NCBI GenBank assembly: GCA_942159475.1
Contig: OW804094.1
Location: forward strand, 126,962,755-127,026,754
Length of the DNA: 64,000 bases
Direction: 5' to 3'
Origin: Sthenelais limicola
Lineage: Eukaryota; Annelida; Polychaeta; Phyllodocida; Sigalionidae
The notes under the pieces were generated by a model. The model ran no database searches, was not told the origin of the DNA, and worked only from the letters and a program-made list of their open reading frames with translations. A program made the position numbers and the translations under genes. This document shows, one piece after another, positions 29,601-39,263 of the stretch. Positions within the stretch are counted from its first letter, which is position 1; each line of letters opens with the position of its first letter.

Positions 29601-31860
29601 TAAGCAGGCAGATGGTATATGTTACCTATCTCTCAGACGGCTAAAAGTGTGGAAGGGAGGAGGGGTGGGGGAGGAAAGTTTTCAAGATGAGTCCAGTAAA
29701 CATAGTCAAAGTTCTCTCATGATAATTGTTTAAACTTATGATAAATATGCAAGTTTGAATGAGCTGTTTAAATCTTAATAACGGTTACCACGTCAAACGA
29801 AAATCCTCATCCCTTAGCAAGCCAGTTTATACATGTTGTTTTATGATAGCAATGAAGTGGAATTTGAAATGACCTGTTTAAATTTAAATAACGGTTACCA
29901 CGTTGACCAAGCAAAAATCCTCATCTGTTAGCAAGCCAGTTTATATAATATTGTTTTATGATAGCATTAAAATGGAATTCGCTAATCCCGTACTTCTTAA
30001 ATTTCGTGCCAAGGGTGGTTGGAAAGAGATCTGTCTTTTATTAGCTACTCGCTCATAAGTTTGACATCACATTGCATTTTATTGTCATAGATCACAATCT
30101 GTATAGAAATTGGGTAGCGCCTAATGCGTCTCAATTAAAAAAAATATCAATAATTCATAATATTGATTCTTTTTTTCCAGGCCGAGATGGAAGGACTCTT
30201 GGGGTCCGGGAATCAGTCCCCAGAAGAAGGCGAGGTGTTTGATGATGATTCCCCTCCGATGGAGAAGAGTAAAAAACAGCGTTCTCACAGGTCTTCTACA
30301 TCAAAACATGCATCTTCAAAGAGCCGATCTAAGGATTCTCGTAGTCGGAAATCATCCAGAAGTCAAGGGGCTAGGCCTCCAACGAAGGAGAAAACAGAGA
30401 GGACTTCAGAGTCGAATAACGAGTCGAAGGTAACTTCTAGGAAGAAGGGTCGGTCCACATCATCCTCTGAGTCGGGCAAGAGATCCCGTAGTGACTCGGG
30501 TGATCCCCATGTAAAGAAAGTTAAATCTGAGCCTCAGGATAGTTCTATGGTTTCCAAGAATACGGATGTTTCTATGCCTGCTGGAAAGAAGAAGGGAGAA
30601 ACGCTGGAGAAGGTGGACAAAGATACTTCCAAAGTTGCTTCCAACAAACCAGTGAGACCGAAACAAGCAGCAGCAAACGCTCCTATCTCACCTAGTAAAA
30701 TACCACTGCCAGAGACTAAACAGGTCCAGCCCAAAGAAGCTCATGCAAAAACAGAAGATTCGGGTGATATTTCAAATATTGGGAGAGCACCCTCGTCCAA
30801 AGCATTGGAGGCACAACAGCCTAAGCCAAAGGAGTCTAAGCCAACCTTCAAGAAACCGCCAAGTCTACCGTCGAAAGATCCGACACCTGTGCAATCTGCG
30901 CCTAAAGAATGTGATTCTGATGTACAGATAGAAGCTCAGGCCCGAGCAATATTAGAGGCAACATCTCATGTATTAGCCATGAGTGAAGCTACCGATTTGA
31001 GTAAGACTACCCCTAAAAAGTCTCCAATTGCCCAGAAAGGGAAAACGGTACCCCTGAAAACAACCCCTTCAACAGCCCAGACCCTCGCAAAATCAGCTCC
31101 AATTCCCACTGTTTCTCCGTCGGCTAGATCAGTGTTGAAGCCCAAGATAACATTACCCCCAAATCCCCCTCTTCCTCCTCCTCCGCAACCCCAAGCTCAT
31201 GTTGCAACTACTTCCAAAGAGCAGCAGAAGAAGGTGATAAAATTGAAGCGACCTGTTGTAGCTACCCCGGGAGAGACCCCCCAGGTGAGAATCGTTGGGC
31301 AAACAGTTAAAGGGCCGATTGAGCAACCAACTAGGACTGTCGAACCTCCAAAGGTGGCCGTGGAGAAGTTGGGTGGAATGAAAGTTCCATCACTAACATC
31401 AAGAGTTGTTGTTAAACGCGAGCCACAGGAAACCAGGCAGGCTCAGGTTCAGTCAGATGAACCTCAAAGAAGGATTCAACTGAAAGGTCCCCCACAGGCG
31501 GGAGCAATTGCTACAACCGGAGCAGCTCTTCACGCCCCTTCAAGGTCAGTGGTTCAATCCTCCCCTGTCGCCCCTAAAAGAAAGATCCTTAAACGTCCAC
31601 ACTCGACGTCAACCCTCGAAACAGCTGTTCCAATAAAAACCACCCCAGGGGGTCAAGATGCAGGAAACGTAGCTGGTCAAGGTACGGCCACACGAACTGT
31701 CATCAAGCGATCTTCTTCTACCCCAACACCAGTGCCTTTAAAGGAGGAAGGGGAAGAGGAAGGAGAGGAAGGCGAGGAACTCTCGCCCAATCGGATGGAA
31801 ATCTTGGAGCTTGAAATGAGAGCTAGAGCCATTAAAGCCATGCTCAAGGCTAAAAAATAA
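18653..31860 (+). CDS. CAAP1: CAAP1-like gene, four 3' exons (5' end missing)
   Basis: Exons 18653-18872, 19951-20227, 20738-20899 and 30181-31860 join in one frame to about 778 residues plus TAA. The order is an acidic Glu/Asp/Ser part, an Arg/Ser/Lys part after EEGEVFDDD, a Pro/Lys linker with VKREP- and VKSEP-like motifs, a second acidic patch and the C-terminus ELEMRARAIKAMLK. That tail matches, from memory, the end of vertebrate CAAP1 (Conti2/C9orf82), reported to restrain a caspase-10-dependent caspase-3/9 amplification loop. In human CAAP1 (about 360 residues) a folded N-terminal CAAP domain is followed by an acidic region, so the DPDTISSTDTEDDSSEEEE start fits the point just after that domain. 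The folded domain was not found here. The predicted product is mostly disordered and more than twice the human length. It could instead be another disordered nuclear protein sharing the tail. Further small phase-0 exons may hide in the long last intron. Confidence 0.66.
18873..19950 (+). other. CAAP1-like intron, about 1.1 kb
   Basis: The intron runs GTGGGT to TTACAG. It contains AT-rich sequence, a short purine-rich run near 19110-19160, and no recognisable element or open frame of note. It interrupts a codon (phase 2). Confidence 0.6.
19951..20227 (+). CDS. CAAP1: CAAP1-like internal exon, acidic segment 2
   Basis: The acceptor is TTGATTACAG at 19950 and the donor CAG/GTATTT after 20227. 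The first base T completes the AG left by the previous exon (Ser), and 92 codons follow with no remainder. An alternative acceptor 20 bases upstream (TTTCTTACAG at 19930) keeps the same phase but runs into TGA within five codons, which decides the start. The translation is Glu/Gly/Asp-rich with no predicted fold: EDVSEYEDEEAGMGEE is typical. Confidence 0.68.
20322..20698 (+). repeat. TCTA/TCCA microsatellite filling a short intron
   Basis: About 375 bases are dominated by (TATC)n with interspersed CCAT, GTCT and TTCTAT variants. It occupies most of the 510-bp intron between the second and third visible exons. Its end lies about 40 bases before the acceptor of the next exon. Confidence 0.9.
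20738..20899 (+). CDS. CAAP1: CAAP1-like internal exon, acidic segment 3
   Basis: This is a 54-codon phase 0/0 exon. The acceptor is GATGATTGTAG at 20737 and the donor CGG/GTGAGA after 20899. The residues run EDDQEEGEVQEEEEMETED, then a Lys/Ser/Thr stretch, then MEELQLDVPR. The acceptor has a weak pyrimidine tract, but the TCTA-type microsatellite filling the preceding intron supplies a long pyrimidine-containing run. Being 162 bases and in phase, the exon could be skipped without a frameshift. Confidence 0.64.
21930..22640 (-). mobile_element. LINE 3' end debris in the last intron
   Basis: On the minus strand a broken frame gives EFLSYVYSNYGDVLIRH followed by LLDKLQVLKIPRN, resembling the 'SNLNYGDVLWG...LDKLQKLQNRA' block after the reverse transcriptase of many LINEs. 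Then comes AKSWNELTPRKRNIGYIETL, resembling the C-terminal 'LWN.LP' segment, and a non-coding tail ending near CCAGTCAAAATAAATTT. A C-run at 21989-22008 lies within the tail. Frameshifts and stops show it is dead. Confidence 0.5.
21989..22008 (+). repeat. C20 homopolymer
   Basis: A run of 20 C follows TTTTTCCT inside the LINE debris. Its length is likely variable and may be affected by sequencing error. Confidence 0.85.
22742..22759. repeat. 18-bp perfect palindrome
   Basis: ACCTCACTG and CAGTGAGGT are adjacent and perfectly self-complementary. It lies just right of the LINE debris in the last intron. Confidence 0.85.
22964..23356 (+). CDS. Unrecognised intronic ORF, 130 codons
   Basis: This ATG-initiated frame reads like real protein for its first 105 or so residues (mixed composition, no low complexity; for example NLLKSALNVLKTIGDPYSDV and FRLFINKEDFANEMCESQRF). 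I cannot assign it to a family. It is open well upstream of the ATG as well, so it may be the remains of a longer coding segment. The last 25 codons look like repeat sequence. It lies inside the last CAAP1-like intron, just right of LINE debris on the other strand. It may be a transposon-derived coding fragment, a small nested gene or chance. No splice signals that would join it to the host gene in phase were seen. Confidence 0.25.
   Translation: MYQIIDPVTEQLHNNGTKGVAYFSSHANLLKSALNVLKTIGDPYSDVIRAIMARYKVPLPTTVAKGFRLFINKEDFANEMCESQRFTNFHDTQDYGLKFIMRMKTVGCQPEVLWVAIPSSAFLYGPLVMI
24507..24538 (+). repeat. Exact 16-bp tandem duplication in the last intron
   Basis: CTTCTACCAGATGGCA occurs twice without a gap. 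Confidence 0.88.
25579..25913. mobile_element. Small TIR element family 2, copy 2
   Basis: The left end is CACCTGTCAATTGCAACCCC; the right end GGGGATGCAATTGATGCAAA is its imperfect inverse. It shares GAATGTCCTGAGCAT, ATGATGAAATCCCCGAC and GGGAAATCCCCGCCTGGGTG with copy 1 in the same order, with an extra stretch of about 90 bp in the middle. It lies in the last CAAP1-like intron. Confidence 0.65.
29754..29979 (+). repeat. Tandem duplication (about 110 bp) just upstream of the last exon
   Basis: Two adjacent copies share CTGTTTAAAT, ATAACGGTTACCACGT (29779 and 29889), AAAATCCTCATC, TTAGCAAGCCAGTTTATA, TGTTTTATGATAGCA and TGGAATT. The most conserved parts are the ACGGTTACCACGT and AGCAAGCCAGTTTAT blocks, while linking bases vary. 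Confidence 0.85.
30181..31860 (+). CDS. CAAP1: CAAP1-like terminal exon with C-terminal signature
   Basis: The acceptor is a strong tract, TTCTTTTTTTCCAG, at 30180. The frame is open for 559 codons to TAA at 31858-31860. The exon opens AEMEGLLGSG, then EEGEVFDDDSPP, then about 110 residues rich in Ser/Arg/Lys with probable nuclear localisation clusters (KKQRSHRSS, KKGRSTSS). VKSEPQ and VVKREPQ resemble SUMO-acceptor motifs. A DVQIEAQARAILEATSHV helix-like segment lies mid-exon. A Pro/Lys/Thr linker precedes an acidic GEEEGEEGEE patch, and the last 21 residues (codons 31795-31857) hold ELEMRARAIKAMLK. The exon is by far the longest non-repeat open frame in the window, which is the main support for real coding. 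Confidence 0.83.
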   Translation, partial: AEMEGLLGSGNQSPEEGEVFDDDSPPMEKSKKQRSHRSSTSKHASSKSRSKDSRSRKSSRSQGARPPTKEKTERTSESNNESKVTSRKKGRSTSSSESGKRSRSDSGDPHVKKVKSEPQDSSMVSKNTDVSMPAGKKKGETLEKVDKDTSKVASNKPVRPKQAAANAPISPSKIPLPETKQVQPKEAHAKTEDSGDISNIGRAPSSKALEAQQPKPKESKPTFKKPPSLPSKDPTPVQSAPKECDSDVQIEAQARAILEATSHVLAMSEATDLSKTTPKKSPIAQKGKTVPLKTTPSTAQTLAKSAPIPTVSPSARSVLKPKITLPPNPPLPPPPQPQAHVATTSKEQQKKVIKLKRPVVATPGETPQVRIVGQTVKGPIEQPTRTVEPPKVAVEKLGGMKVPSLTSRVVVKREPQETRQAQVQSDEPQRRIQLKGPPQAGAIATTGAALHAPSRSVVQSSPVAPKRKILKRPHSTSTLETAVPIKTTPGGQDAGNVAGQGTATRTVIKRSSSTPTPVPLKEEGEEEGEEGEELSPNRMEILELEMRARAIKAMLKAKK

Positions 31861-32043
31861 AGAAAACACATTTTAAAGGATTTCTATCTCATATCAGATG
31901 TAAAGAGAGATTATGATGATTGCTGAAGCTCAGAATGAAATGAAGGGATGTATGGTTTTGAAAGCAGTATGAATTGATTAATTGAATTGTGTACCGGTAT
32001 TTATTTTATTAATGGAATCTATTGTATGATCACTCTAAAAGAG

Positions 32044-32049
32044 AATAAA
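32044..32049 (+). promoter_or_regulatory. Likely poly(A) signal of the CAAP1-like gene
   Basis: An AATAAA hexamer lies 184 bases after the stop codon, followed within about 50-90 bases by T/GT-rich sequence (TTATGTTGTGAC, TTATGTTGTTTT). Another AATAAA overlaps the stop itself at 31856-31861, and a cluster of three lies at 32940-32978. The 32044 copy has the best spacing for a short 3' UTR. The choice is inference without transcript data. Confidence 0.45.
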
Positions 32050-32926
32050 TAATTACTCAGTTATTAATTAGTACTCTACACACATTTCATGTATCATCCG
32101 AAATGCATTTATGTTGTGACATTCATTTATGTTGTTTTACATCGTCACATTCCCCTTCATTGGTATTTAGCATGGGAAGAACAGTATAGAATAAGATTCA
32201 TGCTAGGTTTAATATTGTTGTTTAGAGATTTTATTCAGACTTAGAAGTTTTACAAGAGTAATACTCTCCTGACTGTAGAAAGAATATAGCTAGAATTTAA
32301 AATTTAGAATGCATATAATATACAGGTATTACAGCCAATCTATTTTTATATTTTCAGTGACGACAAGAATCCTTAAGTTTCAATACAAAAATCCTATAAA
32401 ATTAAAGCGTTATCTACTACTTCCTATTGAGGGATCGTATATATGTGTGTGGGTTTTATCGCAGGAACTTCAAGGTAACAGAACAGATGTTCTCTGAATG
32501 AGAGGTCTTCGTTAAATTTGTCTTTTAAATATAGATGGTTGTAATATGACTCCCCGGGGATTAAGTGCATCTGGTGTTCATCCAATACAACAGGTGGTAC
32601 TGCATTGGAACCTACATGTTTTAAGTCTGGTTGGTTCAACTCTTGCAGTTTTAATATTTTTAAATCCCTATGAAACGCGAGTCGTTCATTATCACTTTGT
32701 GTAGTTCAGAATGATAGACCACCCGAGGTATTGTTGTTTTGTACAAGCATCTCATCGTTGGAAATTGGAATTCATTCAAATATGAAGTAACAATGCTGCG
32801 GAATAAAATGCATTTTCATATCCCATTCCGTAAGTATTATCATTGTATTAAATCGAGACTGAACTTTGATAAAATCACGATCAGTCCACTGGTCTCAGGA
32901 GCAGGTACGTGGTGTTCCAAAATGCA

Positions 32927-32978
32927 TTTTTCACTGTAGAATAAAGAATTTTTCACTGTAGAATAAAGACAGAATAAA
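32927..32978 (+). repeat. 22-bp tandem repeat carrying three AATAAA hexamers
   Basis: TTTTTCACTGTAGAATAAAG occurs twice in tandem (about 32927-32948 and 32949-32970), and a third AATAAA follows at 32973. It could be a distal polyadenylation region for the CAAP1-like transcript or simply a small local duplication. Confidence 0.5.
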
Positions 32979-35685
32979 GAATGTACTCAAATTGGCTGTT
33001 TCTTTCTTCCTTTCCGTATTGTTCTGATATTTTTTTATTGAATGAACCCAAAGAAAATAGTTCATTTTTATTAACACATACTCTATAATGGAAATCATAA
33101 TGTTCTATTGATTACTTGATCGCGTTGCAATCATCGTATTTTATCATGGAAATGATTAAGTTGAATTAATAAATTGATGAACTAAAATGTATTCAGGCAT
33201 TAGCATTACATCGTCCAATGGCGCTCTTCTCAGCTGACCAAAAAGAGCAAATAAACTCATAAATCAAAAAGAAAATCATAAGTTGAGAGTGAGTTTTTTT
33301 TGTAAAGTCTGTTAACTACAATTATAGATTATCAGTGACGTATTAATTTATCAGTGACTTATTAATTAATCATTAATTAATAATTATTATAACATAATGA
33401 CACATTCTCATGCAATATGCCAAGTAAAACACTCAGCATTACTTAAATTTACAGGCTAGTTTCAATGTGTTTTATACCAATGTATTTTTAACCTAAAATA
33501 CTCCCAACTGTAGATAATGTAGCACTTGTATATAGGTAATACTACATATATGCACAATACTCGGGGACAAAATATGTACATTATAGATCAAACTCTTCTC
33601 CTGACGGGCAATATATCACGATGTTGGAGAAAATGAAGGCAATATCGAACCTAAGATCAATTGTGTCAAGTATACCTTGGCCGTCCCAGTAACTCATTCC
33701 ATAGCCTTCAATTCTGGATGGGAATTTGATTACCCGGTATATGCATGCATACTATATTGCATTCCTGATGCCCAGCCTGTCTTGTGTTGTGACAGGATAT
33801 GCTTTCAAGCACGGAGAACTGTACCCTGCCTGTACAGGCGTGGAATGAACGAGTCCCGAGGCACTAATATACAGACAAAGGAGTCCCTGCGATATTCATA
33901 CAATCCAATGTTTGTTGAATGTCATTAAGAGCGGATTTGCTAAGCTAGAGCTGTATAACACCCTGCCTCAAGAGCACAGCAAACATCATCAACACCATTT
34001 GTACGACCACGAGAAAGTTGTAACGACAATTTTAACTTATTTCGTATTAAAGGTGGGCTAAAATTATAATATCAATTGATATGGTTCAATCATACAAAAA
34101 TAGACAGTCCAGGGTAAATTGAATATCGCGTGCCCCATTCTCTGTAAGGCGACCTTTCTGCACTGCCACAAAATAAAAGATTCATATTTTCATCCTCTCA
34201 AAAAGGCTCCCCAGACATGACCGGGTGTGCCTGGGGGAAATCCTAAATCATACACAGTCACAACTGGCATGCAGATACAATCCTTCCCTCTGTTCAATTT
34301 TAGATACCATTGATGGAACACCAACTACCGATTCCCCTTAATCTATAGATACAAGAAGCTCCAACCAGGGAGAGAGAGAGAGAGAGCCTTATTAATCGAG
34401 GTCTTGATGTATAGATTTAATAAGAAACTATTGGATAATCATTGTATAATTTCAAAGAGTAACCACGGTAAAAAATTAGTGACGCACGACCTGGTTGCCA
34501 AGCCACATACTGGTCAAGTTAGCCTGTGATTTACCCTGACAGTGGCTTTTTCATCTCGGCCCGTTCGGTGCCTGTATTAGCGGTGTAGATCACTGGAAGT
34601 GCGGCATCCCCTAAAGTAGACCGGTAGATGATGGCATGACCTTCCTTCAAGAGGTCCGCGCATGCGTCGTGCGTGTCTGTGTGGACTTCCGGTTTTGCAT
34701 GTAGTGTATGTGTGACGCGATACATCACGGTGGCTCAATGAGCTAAAGTTGCTGCCGTGAATATGCTGTTGAAAACTGCTGCTAGAGGAATGAAAGTTTG
34801 TCTCTTGACGGTATTTAATGCCCTGTAATATAGACGACCATCAAGTATATGCCAGACTAGGCTCAAGAGAAACTGCGCTAGAATGTGAAATGAAGCAATA
34901 GTCCATTTTAACATGATGCTACCTGCAAAATAAATTGTTTGGCGAATGTTGAATCTTCCGGGAGAAATACCTGGAATAAATCTTTGAAAATATGTTTCCT
35001 GGTTGCCCCAAATATGAAGAAGACATAACTCTCTCTTCCCATTCAGTCTTGGTATAAAAAGGCGATGTTGTAATCGTGTTTCATATTATAGGAATTTACA
35101 GTTATTGCCGTCTATGAGGCCCGTTTATAATTACGATGATGATATAATGGGGAGTTTAAACTTTTTCTCTCTTCAACTTGGAAATTATGAGTATCCAAGG
35201 GGCAACTGCTGACGGCAATGAAACTTGATTTAAGCGCCATCGCTACCAAAGATTATAAGGCAACTCAGTCACTAGGGCAGATACAATCCCAGGCCAAGCT
35301 TTTTGACTCTTATAAAATGTAAATCCGGCCATCGATCGCTTCCTGTGAGAGGTCAATCAATTCACTGGAATGTCCTCCATGGGTCCCGATAATTTCGAAG
35401 GGAGGATAAGGTTGAACGCTCGTTTAAATTTGCCGATGAAACTTTCGAGCGATCAAGAAATAAATCTCCGGACTTTTTTCTCAAGGAACGATGTCAAGTG
35501 AGTCTAAAGTTTTGACATTGATATGGTGAAATGTCATGAGTGATTATTTATTATGTAATTTGATTCCATGATAAAATATTTCCCCCCGCAACTTCACTGG
35601 TCCCACTTAAGACCCTATGTCTAATAAATGAAATAAACCTGATCTTCATTAATGCATTAATTCATTCTCTAGTTTTTCATTTAGT

Positions 35686-35887
35686 ATGACGCTATGCCTC
35701 CCCCTCCTCTCCTCCCCCACTCTACCTTCTCATCTCTTCCCATTAACGTTTCTGTTCTCTTCTTTTCCTCCTTTCCAGCTTTCTCGTTCCTGTCCTTCCT
35801 TCCTTATTTCTGATTTCCCTCTCCCTCTCAGTCATTCTTTTTCCCACTGTTTCTCTTTTTCCCACTTTAATTCTCACTTCCTTCCAG
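35686..35887 (+). repeat. Polypyrimidine tract of about 200 bp
   Basis: Long C/T runs (CCTCCCCCTCCTCTCCTCCC, CCTTCCTTCCTTATTTC, TCCCTCTCCCTCTCAG) are broken only by single purines or short words. Several CTTTCCAG and CTTCCAG strings resemble acceptors, but no downstream coding exon was seen. Confidence 0.75.
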
Positions 35888-36203
35888 CCAGAGTTTCGAG
35901 GATGGACGGGGATCTCACATCAAATGTTGCCTAGGCGACCAGACATTATAAAAACAATCTTCATCAGCTGAAACGTAAGCCATGTGGATGCCCAAATATT
36001 TACTACACTACCCCTATAGCTGGATCTAAAATGTACCTACTATGATTGACCACTGGAACTGTGAACTCTATATTTGCAATGCCAGAGGAGGGCCACCTGT
36101 TAACACAGGTCATAGCGTTCGACAGAAATTAACACTTCTGTGCCCCGGTGTCCAAAATTCAGACATTTGTAATGACCTCCTGGTCATAGCACCAAAATGT
36201 AAA

Positions 36204-36211
36204 TGACGTCA
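36204..36211. promoter_or_regulatory. Full CRE palindrome
   Basis: TGACGTCA lies in complex sequence downstream of the CAAP1-like gene. A short ACCTGT/ACAGGT hairpin sits about 110 bases upstream. Confidence 0.25.
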
Positions 36212-39200
36212 TGCAGGTAGCGTTGAGGAGGAGAGGAAATAACAAAGATATGCCTCTTGTGCATAATGTTTAAATTACCTGTACAAAGAGACGAGTAGTA
36301 TAGGAAATGTATAATTGGCTATGGTACCACATGTTTAAATTGTAATATTATGATCATACATGTGCATACATATCTATAGAAATAAAGAAAGAGTTGTCAA
36401 CGCTTCAGATTATGACCTGGCCAAAGGCCCATTTGGATCACACTCATTGTAATATTTCCCCTATATTAATCGGGTCTCCAGGAGACACTGACATACATTT
36501 AGGATTTATGATTGTTGTGAATAGATTCCCACTATTCCCTAAGCCTACCAGATTTTGCTGCTGTTATATAATATTGCTGGATCAGCGAAACAGCAACAGA
36601 TAGGCCGCCATGCAGATAATCTTAACGTGTTCCAGAGTAGAAACGCTCGAAATGAATCTAGGCTATTTTTACTTGCTTTCATATGTTTGAATTCAATACA
36701 TCTTATTTATGTAGCATGGCTTGGAAGCTCTTTTCTGAAATAAAAGACCAAGAAAATAAAAAACGAACTCCAGCGTTTGAAGCTTTAATAAATTCGTTTT
36801 GGCATTTGGAGGTCTCAGAGCATTAACTCTGTCAGTCGTATTGTTTGGACTACCGGATCTGTGCAGAGAAAGCTTTTAAAAATTTAGAGCCAGACTGGGG
36901 CTCTTGAGGTTTTGGGTTATTTTAGTATTAGGTAGAAAGGCTGGTATAGGTAATTGTTCGCAATAGGCGCCTACGCTTATTCCAATCTTCTTGTCGCACA
37001 CGGGAAATCATCGATCTACATTTGGAAAACAACAATTTAGCTCCCGAAGTAATCACAGCCAAATTGTTCTGAAGAATACGCGATAGGAATGACGAAAGGG
37101 TCTTTGTCTGTGTGTTTATTCTATTCGCAGTTCAAACTACCTGCACAATTTGTACTCTAGACTGACCACAGATGGTCACTAGAATATCATTATTTAATTT
37201 CCGGGGACGTGAATGGAATTGAATCAATGAGAAAGGCGGATATGTAACCAAGTACTTTTTAATATGATACGATTAATACGATGAGTAAATTCGCCTACGT
37301 TTGCCCTTTAAGTCAGAATATTTAACAATTAATCCAAATTCTCTTAGGCTAAATTTGACATGATTGAAAACTTAAACGATTATGTTGAACCTTAAGATAA
37401 ACCTTTCTTTGGCAAGGGTCTGAAAATCCCCTTAATTAGTGTTTATCGAACAGTCAAAATAACGAATTATTGATTAAACCACACGAGAGGGACTATCCGA
37501 ACTGAACTTCAAGCATTCAAGATGATAGGTTCCCTTGCATTCTGTCGTGTACATGTACCACACCTCAGCATTGCCTTAAAAGGCCAATCAATCCCTCAGC
37601 AGGGGTAACTGATTATTTAGAGCAGTTTATCAAACATGTTATGACAGACTTCTCTTGATGGCATTACCACAGAACCCCATCTGAAGAGCTAGTTGACAAA
37701 TGGACGCCCTGTAATCAGTGACTCGTACACCATTAACATACCCAATGTTTTGCCCTTCAACCGGAAGTGGCTGATAATTACGGTCCCGCAGTGAAGACTA
37801 GCGGACCTCTCGTCTTTTAGACCTGAGGACAATCTGTCACCGAACGGATCCAAGGTTCTTCTAGAAGGACCCTCCTCTCTAGGGACACCAATAGGTATTG
37901 GGGGGATTTTAGCTGGTGTGCTTGAGGGCCCTATCGGTAATGAGAAGACTATTGGTTGTTACATGGCAAGCCCGGATGGTTTGGTCGCAGAGACCTGATT
38001 ACCACGACGGGGAAGTGGAGGTCGCTTGGAGGAAACCTGGTTAGCTGTCGATATATCACTTTCCCACGTTTCTGAGGGCTCCGTTTGGGGCAGTGCGATC
38101 AGCAATCTAGAGGGCATTGGGGGCCGTTTCCATCCAGACGAAGTGTTGGTGCCCTGTCCTCCTCGCAACGAGGCAATATATAGCCAGATATAGGGTAGCT
38201 GAGATACTATCTGGCGAAGCATAACGAGAACACGGGGGCCCGGTGTTGTTCACATGGGCAGTCAAGTTAGGGCCATTGCTTGTTGGGAAAAAGGGGGTAT
38301 TTTCCCCCGAATGCGAGGTACTTGGAGTTATCAGGCTTTCCGGACCGAAATCAGTCGAGCTGGCGCATAGCATATTGATATGGTATGATAACGAGAACAG
38401 GGATGAGGGTATATGGTAGCTTAGACTTATTTGGATTCATTGATAAGGTCTCTCGATATAAAATGCCCTTGTTGGAGGGCAGAATTCTCCTGGGTAACGG
38501 GGAAGTGCTTGATGAATCGCTAAAGCCCCTGACTTGTTGTGATGTATCGCCGCTGGAGCGCGATGCATGTCAGGATATGATGGAAAGCATTGCACAACAG
38601 ATTCCCACAATACCCATACAAAAACCCTGTGTATGCCTCATCATCACCAGAGGTATTCAGAGGCGAGGGATGAAGCCTGGAAAAAACCTCAGGACAATTC
38701 TCCATACAACCAGCCAACGTGCGCAAACCTTATGACAAAAAGGTCCTCGCCCTTCTGAATTCAGACAACATAATTAGTTAATGTGTATGCACTGAACGTA
38801 TCTATGTCTCCCATGGAAGAAGTATAGGTTGACATGGGAATTACCATATATTCTAAAGACCTGGTTTAGAAGGAACGAATCCCATGCTTCATCACGCACA
38901 TAAAAAGCCAATTGGATGCGATGCTTCTGTGAAAGCCATTATAAAACTGATGTTTATGATGAAGTAGGTCCATTCCAATGCAGGGCAGGTTTTTCGATAG
39001 GAACAAACTTGAGGCTAATGAAGATGTTCCACATTTTTATCTAATGTATAAAAGCTATTAACTCGTGTTTCATAAGCTGTCCACACAAACCACAATTCGT
39101 GATCATCTCCTCTTGGAGCCAACAGGGGCCAGGACAAGCGGGCTGTTACAGAAGGCCTTGTTTACTATTTAAGCCACTAGATGGGATCACTGCAGATGGC

Positions 39201-39217
39201 AGGAGACTTCAATGGAT

Positions 39218-39263
39218 GATCATTCTGGCCTAAGATTGCTGATCATTCTGGCCTTGGATTGCT
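39218..39263 (+). repeat. 23-bp tandem duplication
   Basis: GATCATTCTGGCCT..GATTGCT occurs twice (39218-39240 and 39241-39263), differing at two positions. Confidence 0.85.

Larger units (their letters stand above)
20900..30180 (+). other. CAAP1-like last intron, about 9.3 kb
   Basis: This phase-0 intron runs GTGAGA to TTTCCAG. From left to right it holds a G-run at 20981-20994, LINE debris on the minus strand at 21930-22640, a long C-run at 21989-22008, an unrecognised ORF at 22964-23356, a G-run near 24088, a TIR element at 25579-25913, AT-rich sequence, complex gene-free sequence at about 28500-29680 and a tandem duplication at 29754-29979. Small in-phase exons could be hidden, but none was convincing. 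Confidence 0.55.

Noticed and set aside
38385..38735. Plus-strand open frame of 116 codons
   Set aside because: The frame looks mixed but has no recognisable family, no ATG context of note, and competing frames on both strands.
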